This document shows, piece after piece, positions 1 to 12,834 of a stretch of 64,000 nucleotides of DNA; the first letter of the stretch is position 1, and each line of letters starts with the position of its first letter. Both the position numbers and the translations under genes were made by a program. The notes beneath the pieces are model-generated. The model saw only the letters and a list, made by a program, of their open reading frames with translations. It ran no database searches and was not told where the DNA came from. The DNA comes from Phlebotomus papatasi (Eukaryota > Arthropoda > Insecta > Diptera > Psychodidae), in contig NC_077224.1 in assembly GCF_024763615.1 (NCBI RefSeq), forward strand, positions 19,809,078 to 19,873,077, in the 5' to 3' direction.

Positions 1-625
1 AAATTAATTCGTAATGTTGCAATAAATGCTCCTATGTTGTACTAAAAATGTTTTCGTTTTTGGCATTATAAAATGAGAACCATAAAACATTCAAAATTTT
101 ACATTTATTGAAAAACTGTAATGGATTGGGGTGGAAGAGTATGGGGCACGAAAGCCTCAATTTAAAACAAATAGAGTTTGTTTGCCAAAATGCAATAAAT
201 TAAAAAAAATGTCAAATTCATTTAAACGTTTTTTTTTTAAATCATTTTAAATCCCATTTAGTTTTTACTTTGTTTCCTTTTAAAAGAAGTTATTATAGAT
301 ATTTGAAAAATATCGTTTTATGGAAGAAATATTATTAGAAGATTAACATTTTTAGTTGTTGAATTGGGCAACCCTAATTCTAAAAAAAAATGACAATTAT
401 AACTGTCAAATACAAGGCCGTAGCGAAGAAAAGGCACGAACGGGCTTTCGCCCTCCTCTACACGATATTCAATAAATAAAAAAAAGAAATATAAAACCTA
501 AAATAGTTCAAGAATATACTGAGCTTTAGCTTTAGGACATTTTCACTCAAGTAAAGCACTTTTCTTATGAGCTTTCGAATTTCGAAAAAGCCCAAAATAA
601 TTCAAATTGAGTTAAAAATGATTTA
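1..625. other. AT-rich sequence, no gene seen
   Basis: No open frame, RNA gene or recognisable repeat can be supported here. The stretch is AT-rich with short homopolymer runs. Confidence 0.5.
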
Positions 626-810
626 GGGTGGAGTTATCACTTATGGACGTTATACACTTACGGACAGCGTATAAAAATCTTAAGTTCTTATCTAAAACAG
701 ATTTCGAAAAATCATAAAATTATTAGTTTATAATGTGATCAACAGTGAGAACTTAAGATTTTTGCAAGCTATCCATAAATGTATAACATCCATAAGTGCA
801 GACTCCACCC
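626..810. mobile_element. Hairpin MITE, 185 bp, TA target duplication
   Basis: The two ends are near-perfect inverted repeats: the left starts GGGTGGAGTTATCACTTATG and the right ends CATAAGTGCAGACTCCACCC. The arms stay complementary for about 60 bp each, so the whole unit folds as a hairpin. TA dinucleotides sit directly outside both ends (624-625 and 811-812), as in Tc1/mariner- or pogo-mobilised miniature elements. No coding capacity. Confidence 0.8.
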
Positions 811-1020
811 TATTGGTAATTTTTTTGAATTGTTTTTCGGAAAGAAAGCTTACAATAATTGTCTTAAAAGAATTTTAAGGAAATTTTTCAGATTTGCAAC
901 ACCTGCAACAAAAAGTAAAGAAATAAGGATTTTATTAATTTTTCAATAGGTTCTAATAATGATTGTAGTAAAAATTGGATTTATTTTCTGCACGATTTTT
1001 CGAGAAAATTCTTGTTCTTT

Positions 1021-1287
1021 ATAACTCCGGCACACCTTTTAGATCAGGAAAATTTCATGAAATCAAAATTCACGTCTCTTTCTTTCTCAAAAGCTTTGCA
1101 TATGTCCATCTCATTTTTTCGCAAGCCAAATTCGATTGAACTAAATTGAATTTGGAATGATATTTAAAAAAAAGAAGAGGAGTGCGAAAGAATAAGATAG
1201 ACGTATGCAAAGCGTGTGAGCAAGAAAGGGATTCAAGTTTAGACTTCATGAAATTTTCCTGATCTAAAAGGTATGCCGGAGCTATTA
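1021..1287. mobile_element. Hairpin MITE family A, copy 1
   Basis: Inverted arms: the left reads CTCCGGCACACCTTTTAGAT and the right ends in the complement, ATCTAAAAGGTATGCCGGAG. After the tips both arms carry a TTTCATGAAA core and a CTTTCTTTCTCA / TGAGCAAGAAAG block. A second copy follows directly, and a diverged array of the same family lies at 45.3-46.2 kb. Non-coding. Confidence 0.8.
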
Positions 1288-1551
1288 TGACTCTGGCACA
1301 CCTTTTAGATCAGGAAAAGTTCATGAGATCAAAATTCACATCTCTGTCTTTCTCAACCCTATGGCATGTTCATTTCACTCTTTCGCACTCTTCTTATTTT
1401 AAACATCAAAGCAAATTAAATTTAGCTCAGTCGAATTTAGAGTGCGAAAGAATGAGATAGATATATGCAAAATGTGTGAGAAAGAAAGGGATGTGAATTT
1501 TGATTTCATGAAAGTTTGCTGATCTAAAACGTGCGCCCCCGGAGCTATTAC
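1288..1551. mobile_element. Hairpin MITE family A, copy 2 (tandem with copy 1)
   Basis: Same order of blocks as copy 1 with scattered substitutions; starts CTCTGGCACACCTTTTAGAT and ends GATCTAAAACGTGCGCCCCCGG. The two copies abut head to tail with only a few bases (ATTATGA) between the tips. This suggests tandem amplification or insertion of one copy at the tip of another. Confidence 0.78.
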
Positions 1552-2509
1552 GTTTGAGAAATAATCCTACAAATGTATTTTCTCAAATAGCAGGCGACAT
1601 TATTTGAAAATTGGCCCCACTCTTACTAAATTCCTATGGGTACGCTCGTGATCAATGAGCCCGATCACAAGTAGATTTTGATTCTCCAATAGTGTCTTGG
1701 ATGAAAGGTAAATGGAACTCTATTTGCACAAAAAGTCGTTAAAGTTCGAAGAATTCAAATTCAATTTCGAATTTTCATACTAAATTTTCGAACAAGTTGG
1801 GGAAAATTTATCAAATATCACACTAAAAAGCTGGCAAAAGAGTTACTCAGTGATTATGGGGTGATTGCATAATGGGACAAGAATTAATCGATGTTGTTCA
1901 GTTTTTTTTCCTCACAAAAATGTGAAGACCGTCACATTTTGACACTTGAGCACTTCGAAATTCGAACGGGATGTTACTTCCGCCACCTTGCGAAAGTGTT
2001 AAGAAGTAAGAAAGTCTCTTTTTTGGATCTTCAAATAGATTTTCGAATTTTTCAAGATCTACTTCTGTACGGAAAGGTTGGGATCATTTCATAACAGAGG
2101 TGTCACCCAGGAATATCTTCCGCTTTAGCCTGTGTCTATTTAGACCCTAACCCTAGAAGGTCTCATACGAATCCTGCCTGGATCGTTCAGTGATCCTTCA
2201 CCTATTAAGCTCCCCCTCCCCCCGGTAGTGTGAACAAAGTTCCGGGTTTAGAAACCAATAAAGAACTAGATTTTTTCAATGCCAATAACTTTGAGAAAAA
2301 TTTTAAAAAGATCTTAATTTTTAAGTTTTTTTTTAATCTTCTTGATTGAAATGTGATTGTCACTTTGGGTACAATTTTGGAGTTAATATTAATTTAGATT
2401 ATTTTTTTAGTAATTTTTTTCAAAGACTATTTTGCATTTTTAAACAAAATATTCTCTTAATATTGCTAGAAAGCTAGTCAAAAGTGGCAACAATTTCGTA
2501 TAATAAAAA
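1552..2509. other. Unannotated sequence
   Basis: No gene or repeat is recognised. A 67-codon open frame at 1891-2094 is short and without recognisable features, so it is treated as chance. Confidence 0.4.
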
Positions 2510-3010
2510 TAAAAAAAAAAAACGAATGGGCAGTAATAATTTTATTCTATAATTGGTCAGCAAAATTAAGTTAACAAACAATTTGATATTATTTGTAAAA
2601 TTGTTCAATTTGGTCAGTTATAAATTTATTCAGCACAAATTGAAATTTGAGCAGTAAAAATTAAAATTTTATCCATGGAAAAAAAATTGATGAGTAAAAA
2701 GCTAAATATGGTCAGTAAAAATTTAAAATTTATTATTTATTTATTTTTAAAATAAAAATGAACTGTGAAAAAACTAAAAATTAAGAATGAGCAGTAAAAG
2801 TTCTACTTGTTCAGTAAATATATTTATTAGGTCAATGATAAAAAATGGAAATGAGCAGTAGAAAAAAAGAGAGCAGTTATTTTATTAAAAAAAGGTTCAA
2901 TACAAAAACGAAAAAGAGCAATAAAAGAAATTTAAAACGGTATTGAGTAAGAAATTAAAAATAAGAGGTTAAAATTCAAATCGATCAGTAAAAATATACT
3001 GATTGGTTTG
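2510..3010. repeat. Irregular short tandem repeat built on CAGTAAAAATT
   Basis: The motif GGTCAGTAAAAATT or GAGCAGTAAAAATT, with variants, recurs roughly every 25-40 bases across about 500 bp, separated by A/T-rich filler of variable length. It has no fixed period and no open frame. It is best described as a degenerate low-complexity satellite-like tract. Confidence 0.55.
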
Positions 3011-3899
3011 ATTTAATGTTTATTTTTAATTTTTTACTTCGTTTTTTTATTGTTTATTGGTTAAAATTAGATATTTCATTGCTCGTTTGTACGGTGCCCT
3101 ATTTTATTTATGTCCAATTTTTGAACACAAAATGCAACAGGAGTAAAGTGAAAAATGTTGAATTTATTAAAACGTTTTTAATACGTTTTTTCCGGAACAC
3201 TTCTGTGATGTCAACTTAATGGGATGTCAAAATAACTCATTCAGGAGCAGATAATGGACTACGTCCAGTGGGTAAAGGGATGATTAATTTTTTTTTCCGT
3301 GGAATCTGTTTTAGATGTCTAGCAGAAATTGACTATCATTGTATTTCCGTCAATCAACATTTACATAATTTTGCTGGGTAAATTGTTTCACAAAACCATG
3401 AGAAGATAGTCCAGAAAGGGAGACATCAATCATTTGCAAAATGCACAAAACCGCTAAATTATTCTTGAAATATTGACCATTGATTACCTAGCACTCAACA
3501 ACCATTAAAAGATCGGAAAGTGCGCTTTGGCATGGAAATAATGCATTTATGGCATTTTCTATCAATTAGATGCCTTAATTAAAATGGATTTTACTTTAGT
3601 GGGGGAAGTAGGAAAACTGAAGGAATATCCTCTTTTGCAAGAGAAACATCAATCCAAAAGGAGGAACTCCTTCATCATAATTTATTGAAGCTGTTGCAAG
3701 CACAAAAAAAGAAGATTTTTTTTTCATAAGATGCATTTCTTCAAAGGTTATAGCAAAAAAATTCTTTTTCTCGTTTTTCCTCTTTTATCACGAAAATAGT
3801 GTTCATTTAGTGAAAAATATTTCTTCTGAAGGTGAAAAAAAATCGAATGGAGTACGAGTAGAAATAAAGTTGCATTGTAGGGCTTAAATAACTTGCATA

Positions 3900-4480
3900 T
3901 TTTTTAACGCTCGAACCCAAAGAGAGAGCAGTTGTATAATCTGCTTTTTTTCAAATTGTCTCTGGTATAGAGCGAAAACGGTAAGCGATATCGATTTTCG
4001 GTTTTCTGTAACCCCCCCCCCCATAAGTGAACAATATCTCCAGGCGTTTTTTTCCGAAAACGGTTCCTAGATTTCTTTTAACTTTCGAGTATGTTTTGGT
4101 GGTAATGAAGGTGAATATTTAGTCCATAGACACATGCCCGAAAAGCATTTCGATATCGAATTTTCGAAGGTCAAAATTAAACCACTTTTGAGGGTCTATT
4201 TCTTAAATCAGTAAAGTACACGTAATTAATTTATTTTTTTCGAATATCTTTTATTAGTCCGAAAGCTTGTGACACGGCTAGAGGCCAAACGGTAAGAGAT
4301 ATCGAGTTGCGATCTTCGACGACCCCTTTCCATAAGTCAATATTATCTAGGACGATTTTCTCAATTCCCCTCATTCTCTGCTTTTCTTCTATTTTTTGGG
4401 TTTTCGGATTTGACTAAAATGTGTGCGGGTGAACATTTCGGTAAATTATGCCAATAACCTCAAATCATCTGGTTTTTAGC
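3900..4480. repeat. Dispersed repeat R, copy 1
   Basis: Shares blocks with other places in the window: CTCGAAC...AGAGAGAGCA followed by a stretch carrying CTAGAGGCCAAACGGTAAGA, then CCCATAAGT. The same blocks occur at 5.6-6.4 kb and 7.1-7.2 kb and, inverted, at 26.5-27.2 kb. The family is unidentified. No protein can be read, so it may be a decayed or non-autonomous element. Confidence 0.55.
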
Positions 4481-5579
4481 CTATAACTCTGAGGTCGTCT
4501 AAAATTATTTTACAGTTAATAAGTTCGATATTCAAGTGACAGCTGTCAAGCATACGAGAATGTCAAAGAATCCTCCTTTCTACATGGGTTCTTATCTGTC
4601 ATTTTCAATCCCAATCAACCATATATCAAAGAGCTCTCTGTAAGTTCTAAAAATTTGTAAACCAATTCAAAAATCCTTTGTAAATTGGTATGAACCCAAA
4701 AACATTACGAAAAAAAAAATTCACTTGTGTTCGAACATACCGCAAAGCTGCTACGCTTTCTCATCCCTTTCTTCAAGAATTTTAATAACGTTTTTCGACA
4801 AACAAACTTTAGGAGAAGAAAAAGAAGCTGATAGGGTAGAACTGTACAATTTTATTTGGTGCAGAAAGATGAAGGTGGTTTGCAGAAGAAGATTCTCTGC
4901 TCAATGACTCTAAAATGCTGCTTGGTGCCCTGGCAAAAGTTTTGCTATTTACGCTTCGATAAAGATAGGAGGAGTAGTAAGTATTACATCGACAAACAAT
5001 AATATTATGTTTTGCCATTTTATTTTCCTACTTAACCTGGAAAATTTCTTCGAAAATTGTTTCATAGAGTTTTTATTTCTTATTCAGAGGAAAATTTCAT
5101 GATGGGAGAAACAAAACAATTTTAATAAATCGTTTAAAGGAACTTTCAGTTTATGGTTGGGAATCGACAGGGAAAGGTGGGGTAATTTAAAAAAATGTTA
5201 AACGGATTCGAAACTTTGTATTAACTTTAATGTGCAGCAGGATTTTTAGTAAAGAACATAATTTTAATTAAAAACCGAATGTGTGAAAGTGCCCCACGCT
5301 GAAATGAGACACTTTTTAAGAAGGAAGTAATAGACTTCATTAAAAACGTTGTAATTTATACACATTGGAGCGTAAGTTCCAAAAATAAAGAATGTATGAG
5401 AAGAAACTAACTAGCTTGTTTTTGCATGATGTTGCCTCTCAGTGGGGCAATTTCACACATCTTATTTTTCATTTGGAATCGTCATTTTTTGAATTGCAAG
5501 CAAATAAAATTAATTGTATTATTTTTTATTTACTCTACGTCCGAATGTTACTCATACTCTGAAAAAACTTTTCTTAAGC

Positions 5580-6400
5580 GGACAAATTTGTTCACTTTTT
5601 ACTGCTCGAACTCCACGGAGAGAGCAATATATATAATCCCTCGATTTTTTCACCCCTTCAAAATTTCCACCTTCCACCTCTCGGAGACCACTTGTCAACA
5701 CAAAATCTTCACGTTTCAGACGATTTCTGAGAAATGTCGTCACGCTGTTTGTCCGTCCGTCTGTGTGTCTGTCTATCTGTCCGTCTATCCGTCAGTCCGT
5801 CCGACTGTCGCCAGCTCTAGAGACCAAACGGTAAGAGATAGCGACTTGGGACCTTCGGGGGACCCCCCATAAGTCGACCCAAGGATCGTTAACATGCCCC
5901 TCATTTTCCCCCACCCCTCCCCTTCCCCTCTAAAACCATGTCTTTTTGATTGCTCAAAAACGCGTCGTGCGATTTTTCATTTTTGGATATGTTTTAGAGA
6001 TTATCCTTATACGACAATACTATTGAATTATTCCTAATAATGATTTTTCAAGGACAAAGTTTAAAAAGACTCTAGGGAGTCCATTTATCAAGCGAATGGG
6101 GTCATGTTTGGGCTCGTTGGAAAGGTCTTGGGATTTCCTTTAAAACTCAACAGGTTTCAATCGGTTCTAAACCAGTAATGAACCGGTCCATAGCCGATAA
6201 CTAATTTTTGTCCGAAAATCAATTCTATTTATTTTAAAATAATTTTGGAGTATCTTTTGAATGATTTACGTATCGTTTCAAATCGGTTGAGAACTGGTAA
6301 ATGATAAATGATGCGAAAGTACTTTCGGGGTGTAGCATCTAAGTCACGAGTTCGAGCATTTCGCAAAGTCTGGGACGCTTTGCCACCCCTTTATTAATAC
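5580..6400. repeat. Dispersed repeat R, copy 2, with GTCC/GTCT microsatellite
   Basis: Begins near CTGCTCGAACTCCACGGAGA and carries a (GTCCGTCTGT)-type microsatellite at about 5750-5810. The block AGAGACCAAACGGTAAGAGA follows, then paired CGGTTCTAAACC / AACCGGT blocks. It ends with GAGCATTTCGCAAAGTCTGG and GACGCTTTGCCACCCC, and the reverse complement of that end is found at 26,815-26,865. The 148-codon open frame at 5426-5872 arises partly from the microsatellite and is not treated as a gene. Confidence 0.6.
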
Positions 6401-7104
6401 TTTTCAAATTTATGAACATAATAAAAGAAGTAGAACAAGCAATATGCTGATGCAATCGACAAAACGAAAGCCCTGTAGACAATTGTGAAAGACATAGATT
6501 GTTTTTAATTTTTTTTTGTTTAATTTTAAAATTCTTATTTTTTGTAGTGCTATGTGCATATAGAGCTTTCAAAGTGAAAAGGTTCTGTACAACAAACCCC
6601 TTTAACTGTTTAGAGTTCACATGCTTGTTAGTCATTTCAGCATAGTCAACTTTTATTACTTGTTCCTGCCAAGAGTAAATTTTCTAACCACTCTCTCTCT
6701 GTCTCTATCTACCTGCCTCTATATAGAAATTTTGGTATATGTATATATAAAATGAAAGATAGAAATATTCAAGACACGATTCTCTGTGGGTTTTTCATCA
6801 AAATGTTGTTTGTTGTGTACCAAATATTCTACTCTGCACAAAGTTTCTCGCATTTGCAATTCCTTCTCTGTCATCTTGTGCATTTTGTCTTCAACCAAAA
6901 TCAAATATTCACCCATTCAATTCAATTTGTGGCTCTCAAAATGACAGCCGCACATCGTATACATTAATGTTAAAGTGCAATTGTAACAACATTTTCCGGG
7001 AACAGAAGCTTTTGGGAGCAAAAGGGTTGTTTGAGATTATTCTTGAAAATAAGCAACATTTATTAAAAATGTCGCATTTATTTTTTATAAATACACCGCT
7101 GCGC

Positions 7105-7235
7105 TGTTAATTGATTTATTTGTTTATCTGTCACGCTATACAGAGGCTAAACAATTAGAGATAGCAACCAGCGACCTTCCGGGAACCCCACATAAAACAA
7201 ATTTCGGATCATTAGCATAAGCTTCATTACTCTGC
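7105..7235. repeat. Dispersed repeat R, fragment
   Basis: Contains CAGAGGCTAAACAATTAGAGATAGC followed by CGGGAACCCCACATAA in degraded form, matching the conserved centre of the R copies at 4.3 kb and 5.8 kb. Confidence 0.45.
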
Positions 7236-7552
7236 TCCTCCTCTTCATTGTTAGGAAAAAAAAATAATTTGGACAGAACTTCTAGGTGTTTTAACTTTAT
7301 ATTAAATCTAGAAAAGGTTTTAGTTAAATGCTTGAAGCTTATGCATGATTGGATGACTGTCCTTTTGTTCTTTTCAACGGCTATGGTTGCTCGACGAGAT
7401 CCAATTGATTCACTGAAAGAATAAAAGGGAACAATGTTCGGAATTCTTTGTCCGTTTTAAGATCCTATTTATTTTTCCTCAATTTCTTGATCCTTTCAGT
7501 GACTTAATTCACTAGAAAATAATTATAACGTTGACTTAATAAGTAATTGCTT

Positions 7553-8740
7553 AGATATCGCGTGAACGTGTTATTCCTTTATCAGAAATCACAAGATCGT
7601 GCGATTGTGTTCTCAGTGAAGTCAAAAGAGTGTGCGATTTCTTGCTTAGACACCACAAGATAATGCGATTTCTATCTGAGCAATCGCAAAAGCGTGCCAT
7701 TTCTCTCCCGGTTATCTCAAGAGCGTTGAATTTCTTTTTGAAATATTGCAAGAGAGTGCGATTATTGTCTCAGAAATCGCCAAAGCGTTACATTCCTGCA
7801 TAAGGACCCCAAAACTGTGCAATTTCTTTCTCAGAGATCGCAAGAGCATGCGATTTATTTCTCAGAAATCAAAGATCGTGAAATTTCTTCCTAAAAAAAG
7901 ACGAGAGCGTGCGATTTCTTTCTCAGAGATCGCAAGAGTGTGCAATTTCTCTTCAGAAATTTCAAGAGTGTACGATTACTTTTTCGGAATTCTCAAGAGC
8001 GTACGATTTTTTTCTCAGAGATCGCAAGAACGTTCGATTTCTCTCTCAGAGATCGCAGGAGTGTACGATTCTTTTTTCAGAGATCGCAAGAGTGTGCAAT
8101 TTCATTCTCAGAGATCGTAAGAATGTTCAATTCTTACAGAAGTATCTTAAGAGCGTTCGATTTCTTTCTCTGAGATCGCATGAGTGTGCGATTTCTTTTC
8201 AGTAATCACAAGAGCGTGCGATTTCTTTCTCAGAGATCGCAAGAACGTTCGATTTCTCTTTCAGAGATCGCATGAGTGTACGACTCCTTTTTCGGAGATC
8301 GCAAGGGTGTGCGATTTCTTTCTCGGAAATCTTAAAATTGTTCGTTTTCTTTTACAGAGACCACAAGAGCGTGCAATTTCTTTCTCACAGATCGAATGTT
8401 TTGCAGAAGGATTACAAACAAGAGCGTTCGAATTCGTTCTCGGAAATCTCAAGCACGTTCGATTTCATTCTGAGAGATCGCATGAGTTTGCAATTTCTTT
8501 CTCAGAGATCGCAAAAACGTTCAATTTTTTTACAGAGAGATTTCAACAGCATTCGAGTTTTTTTCTCGGAAATTTCAAGAATGTTCTATTTCTTTTCAGA
8601 AATCTCAAGAGCGTTTGATTTCTTTCTCAGATATCGCAGGATCATGCGATTTCCTCCTTGGGGATCGCAAGATAGTGCGATTTTTTCTCCGAAATCACTA
8701 GAATGTGCGATTTCTCATTCTGATATTGCAAGATCGCGAC
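7553..8740. repeat. Minisatellite of ~31-bp units (about 38 copies)
   Basis: The unit reads roughly GTGCGATTTCTTTCTCAGAG plus ATCGCAAGAGC. Every unit carries GCGAT and its complement ATCGC about 12-15 bases apart, so each copy can form a small stem-loop. Because 31 is not a multiple of 3, one unit translated in phase rotates through all three frames. The overlapping open frames at 7746-8120, 7909-8205, 7940-8173, 8184-8618 and 8272-8790 are therefore by-products of the repeat. Units at the edges are more diverged. There are no unique spacers, so this is not a CRISPR-type array. Confidence 0.85.
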
Positions 8741-8789
8741 TTGAGTGTATCACGAGGGTGATACTGAATGACCCCTTAAACATAAAATA

Positions 8790-9705
8790 GGGGAGACTTT
8801 GGCAAAAAGTCACAAATCGAAAAATTCAAAATTCAATATCTTCCAAGGTAAAAAAGATAGCGACTCAATTTTTTTCTATTGATAGCCTCCATAGACATTC
8901 TTCAATGTAGTAAGTTTCTTAAAATTCGAACAAGGAATTTAGAAAATAAAAAATATCGAAATTTTTAGCCCTTTTTTTGAAATATTTTCCTTGCAGAAGA
9001 TAACAATTATTACTACTTATTTTCCAAAATTGATGCACTGGTGAATATTTTCTAAATAATTTGGATTCTTTGAATACGAATCCGCTATCTATTTTAGAAT
9101 TTCACAAAAGTTCCTTTCTCCAGAAATCCTTTTATTAAAAATGGCCACTTGGGGTAAAAAGTAACAAAAGGTATAGAGCAAAAAGTAACAAAAAGCGAAG
9201 CAATTTCTGATGTCTCACGGCAAAAAGAAACGTCATTACCATGTCTCGCCGCTTGTTGTTTGCATTGGTCAAACGATTTGCAGTTTTTTGTGTGTGTGTG
9301 TGTTTTTTTTTTAAATGGCTTGAAAATCGCTTTTCTCGTTTTCTCACTTTTCACGCAGAGAAAATGGTGTTTTACAAAGGTATGAATAAATTTTCTATGA
9401 AAATATGTCCTCTAGGTATTTTTTTTTAAATTTACGGAAGCCTGTAATGAAGCTGATCAAAATATGATAATACCCCATGTCTGTTACAATTTGCCCCAGC
9501 ATTTTTGAGAATGGTCACAAAATTACCTTTTAGAAATCGGCTCGATAAACGTATTTCCTTACAAAATAGAGGAATATTACTTTCACAAAGTTGTAGAGCG
9601 GTAAATTTTCTATAAAACTGCGCTAATTAGAAAATTTTGAAGCGCTCGAGCAGCTTGTAAAAAAAATAAAATATCCGTTTTGTGAGTTTTTGCCCCAGTC
9701 TCCCC
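8790..9705. mobile_element. Non-coding TIR element, 916 bp, TA target duplication
   Basis: Left end GGGGAGACTTTGGCAAAAAG and right end CTTTTTGCC-type complement (TTTTTGCCCCAGTCTCCCC) form terminal inverted repeats of about 30 bp. TA flanks both ends (8788-8789, 9706-9707). The interior repeats the phrase AAAAAGTAACAAAA and has further inverted copies of it (TGTTACAATTTGCCCC). It contains no transposase-like frame, so it is read as a non-autonomous DNA transposon. Confidence 0.72.
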
Positions 9706-9898
9706 TAGAGAGCACTGCCAAAGAATCCCACCTAAATTAATGCAAAGCTTATTGCTAATTTAGAACAGTACAGTCAAAAGTTCGAGCATTTCAAAAAGTT
9801 AAGGTGGTTTTCCAAATAAAAAGCCATACTATAAAAGCAATAGATGATAAAAAGTACCTGCAACTTCAAGTTAATTTCAATTTGCTTAAATGATAAAT

Positions 9899-9917
9899 TG
9901 TGTGTGTGTGTGTGTGT
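9899..9917. repeat. (GT)n microsatellite
   Basis: Pure GT dinucleotide run. Confidence 0.85.
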
Positions 9918-10001
9918 TTTGCAATAATTAATTCAATTGGTTTTATTTAATATACATTTCATGTTACAACAATTATGTCTGCATCATTTAATTTAAATTC
10001 G

Positions 10002-10042
10002 TTTTTTTTTTTTGTTTTTTTTTTTTTTTTTTTTTTTTTTTT
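10002..10042. repeat. Poly-T tract
   Basis: About 40 T residues broken by single G. No retrocopy body is visible on the strand where this would be a poly(A) tail. Confidence 0.75.
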
Positions 10043-12834
10043 GAAAATTATGCTTTAAAAAAAATCATATGAAATAGCTGTCAATTAATCCCTTTTTTCA
10101 TGCATTTCCAATGGTTTTGATATCATTTATAGTGATGTGTTCCAATTTCATGAATTTTATTTTACTCGCTATCACATTGAGTGAAAAATCATTGAATGAG
10201 TTTGGGGGGTGGGGAGGTGGGGGTGGTGAGAGAAGGCATGAAAAATCGACAAATAAGAGGAGGACATTGGATGCAATAAATTGCTTATGAATAATTTTCC
10301 ACCCCTTTGGCAACGTCAGTGCTTCATTATTGATCATCTTCACATCGTTCTTTTTGGGGAAAAAAAGTTGTGAGTGGGACGAGAGAGAGAGAGAGTTCTT
10401 TGAGAGTTTATTGCAAAAGTTCTTAAATTGGGAAATACAGGAGGGAGATAGAGTAAAGTTTATCCAATAAAGCGATTTGATGAATTTTGGGGTCAAATTC
10501 AAAAGGATTTTCTCCATCCTCGGGTTTTATTATGGTTTGCGCGGACTATATATATATATATATTGAAGAAATGGTGGTGAAATTTAATAAAATTTATTAG
10601 ATATACTGTCATGTTGTCTAATTTTTATCTCAAGAATTCCAATAAATAAACTGATGGTAAAATATTTGAGAATGTGATATAATAAATTTTTATTTTGGCT
10701 CAATATGGCTCTTGGCAACGAAATATTTCAACAGAATGATTTAGTGAGGCAATTAAAATTAAATTTTTTCTTGTCCCAACAATAGACAGAATATTTTCTT
10801 AAGTTGATTTTCCAAAAGAATTCAATTTAATAAGGATATGATGCAACAATAATCGAAGTTGTTTTTTTTTGTTTAAAGAATCTCAATGTGGGGAAAAAGT
10901 TTGAAAATTTCACATTCTTCAATACATATTTTATGTGTGTTATAGTATCATTGAACTTTTCTTCCAAAACCACAATTTTTTTTTGGCATTTATCCGCACT
11001 CTTGGCATGTCTCTCTGCATTTAACACCAACGTACCGCATATGGAAAATTCACAATGATTGATTGACATTTAACACTAAAGGAGGAGAAAAAAAAGAGGG
11101 AAAAATGCCCCATTCTCAGAAATTTAAGGGGATGATGGAAAGAAATTGGCTGTATTATTGCCATCATAAATATGTATGAGAGAAAATTGAAAATAATATT
11201 TTATTTGGATTTTTCACATTGGGAAAAAGCTCATTTCTTAAAAAAAGAAGACGAAGGGGTTAATCCAATGTTGCAAATGTTGAAACGGCTTTTGGCTTTG
11301 ATGGGGGAGAAAAATGTATGGAGGTGAACATATTGAAACGGACAGTATGCACACAGATTCACTTCCAGGAAATGATTGATATATTGATTAACATTCTCCA
11401 TAATGCAATTTTGCCTTTGACTTGCTTTCACTTAGTATTAATCGATTAATGTGGTTTCCTTTGAATTCTCCCATATATGATTATTTAGGGCTGGAAAGAG
11501 GGTGGTGGGAGTTTTCCGCAGAATTTCCCGCTTGGTATGGTATAGTGATTTGTGAAACAATTGCACTTTTTCTCTGAGGTACTTCTGCAGAACTCAATCG
11601 CCATTCTGATTAAATCTCATTTGGACTTTAATACCTCTATTTTGATAGGTTAGTTTGGTTAATTTTTGTCTGGTACAGTAAATGTACAATGGAGGAAAAT
11701 GGAAAGCTGTTTTTCCATGAATTATTTGGTCAGTACTCTCAGTAGAGCGATGGTAAAGCGATTTACTTTACATAATGCTCGAATTCATGATTGTGAACCA
11801 TCCGATTTTTTGGATCTACAGTCGTATTCCGATTGATACATTAAATACTTTTTAAGTACTTTATAAGTTCTTAAGACTAAGTACTGAATTAAGGACTTTC
11901 AATAAAGCACTTTTTAAGTAGTTACCCTTATGCTCCATAAAACATACTTTTTTTTAAATTTCTCAAAGAAAAACTAAAAGCAAACACTTTTGCCAAATTG
12001 GTAAGATTAACACATTGCTACCAGCTCCGTTAGGTTGTCCGAGTACGCCCTTAACTTGCTTCATACCTGAATCAGATGACTATGTCACATATAAGATTAA
12101 TACTTTCTGAACTGCGAGAATGCTAACAAAGGATAGCAAGTGTTTTATCTTGCCTCTCGCGTTTTCCTCAAAAACTGACCGAATCAGAGTTGGCACGCAT
12201 GGAAAATTGCTCGAATTGCCTGTAATACGATTCAGAAAGCAATTAATACGAACAGTAATATCTTACTCATCGCATTACTCCACTAGAGTGTACTCTTTCT
12301 AACACACGTGATATTCCATTTGAAATTTTGCATACTATATACCTCTCTCTCCGGCTTTTCTTAATATTAATATTAATCTTATATGTAACACCACGGAGAA
12401 ACTATACGAGAATTGCTGACTCAGGGCCGAATAAGTTACGACAATTGCTGACACAAGCGACAACATTTTGCCTTGGCTTTAAATAATTTCATTCACTGGT
12501 TTTTATTTTATGTTTCCCGATTACAATATTCGAACCTAAGTATGAATAATTCAAAAAAAAAATTTCCAAAACAGCGTAGGAGTATTACAATTTAATTTTA
12601 AGCAAAAGTCGTGTACAGTAACTGGTTCAAATTTAAGAATGATTTTATAGAAAACCAAGACGATATTCTAACCACAAGGTTCCAAACCAGACACCTTAAA
12701 AATAAGTAACAAAAAAATCAATTTGTTTAAAAAATACTACATTTCATATTTATTGGCACTTGCATGCAACTATGTCGAAATTTGGTAACGTTATACAGGC
12801 TTCCATTTTGAATAACCCCCTTTTTTGTTTTCTC

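Larger units (their letters stand above)
9708..12830. other. Apparently single-copy non-coding stretch
   Basis: Apart from the GT run, the poly-T tract, a short GA run near 10,388 and a TA run near 10,545, nothing repeated or coding is supported. A 139-codon minus-strand frame at 10,098-10,517 has biased low-complexity composition (Pro, Lys, Ser runs) and no recognisable domain. Confidence 0.4.

Noticed and set aside
5426..5872. 148-codon open frame as a gene
   Set aside because: Its second half is a translated GTCC/GTCT microsatellite within dispersed repeat R.
7553..8740. CRISPR-like regular repeats
   Set aside because: Units are contiguous, with no unique spacers and no cas genes; the setting is a eukaryotic genome. 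It is a minisatellite.
7746..8790. Overlapping plus-strand open frames (124, 98, 77, 144 and 172 codons) as genes
   Set aside because: They are produced by the 31-bp repeat, which rotates frame with every unit; all encode the same Phe/Arg/Ser-rich pattern.
10098..10517. 139-codon minus-strand frame
   Set aside because: Contains a proline run from a G/T-rich tract and no recognisable domain; likely chance.
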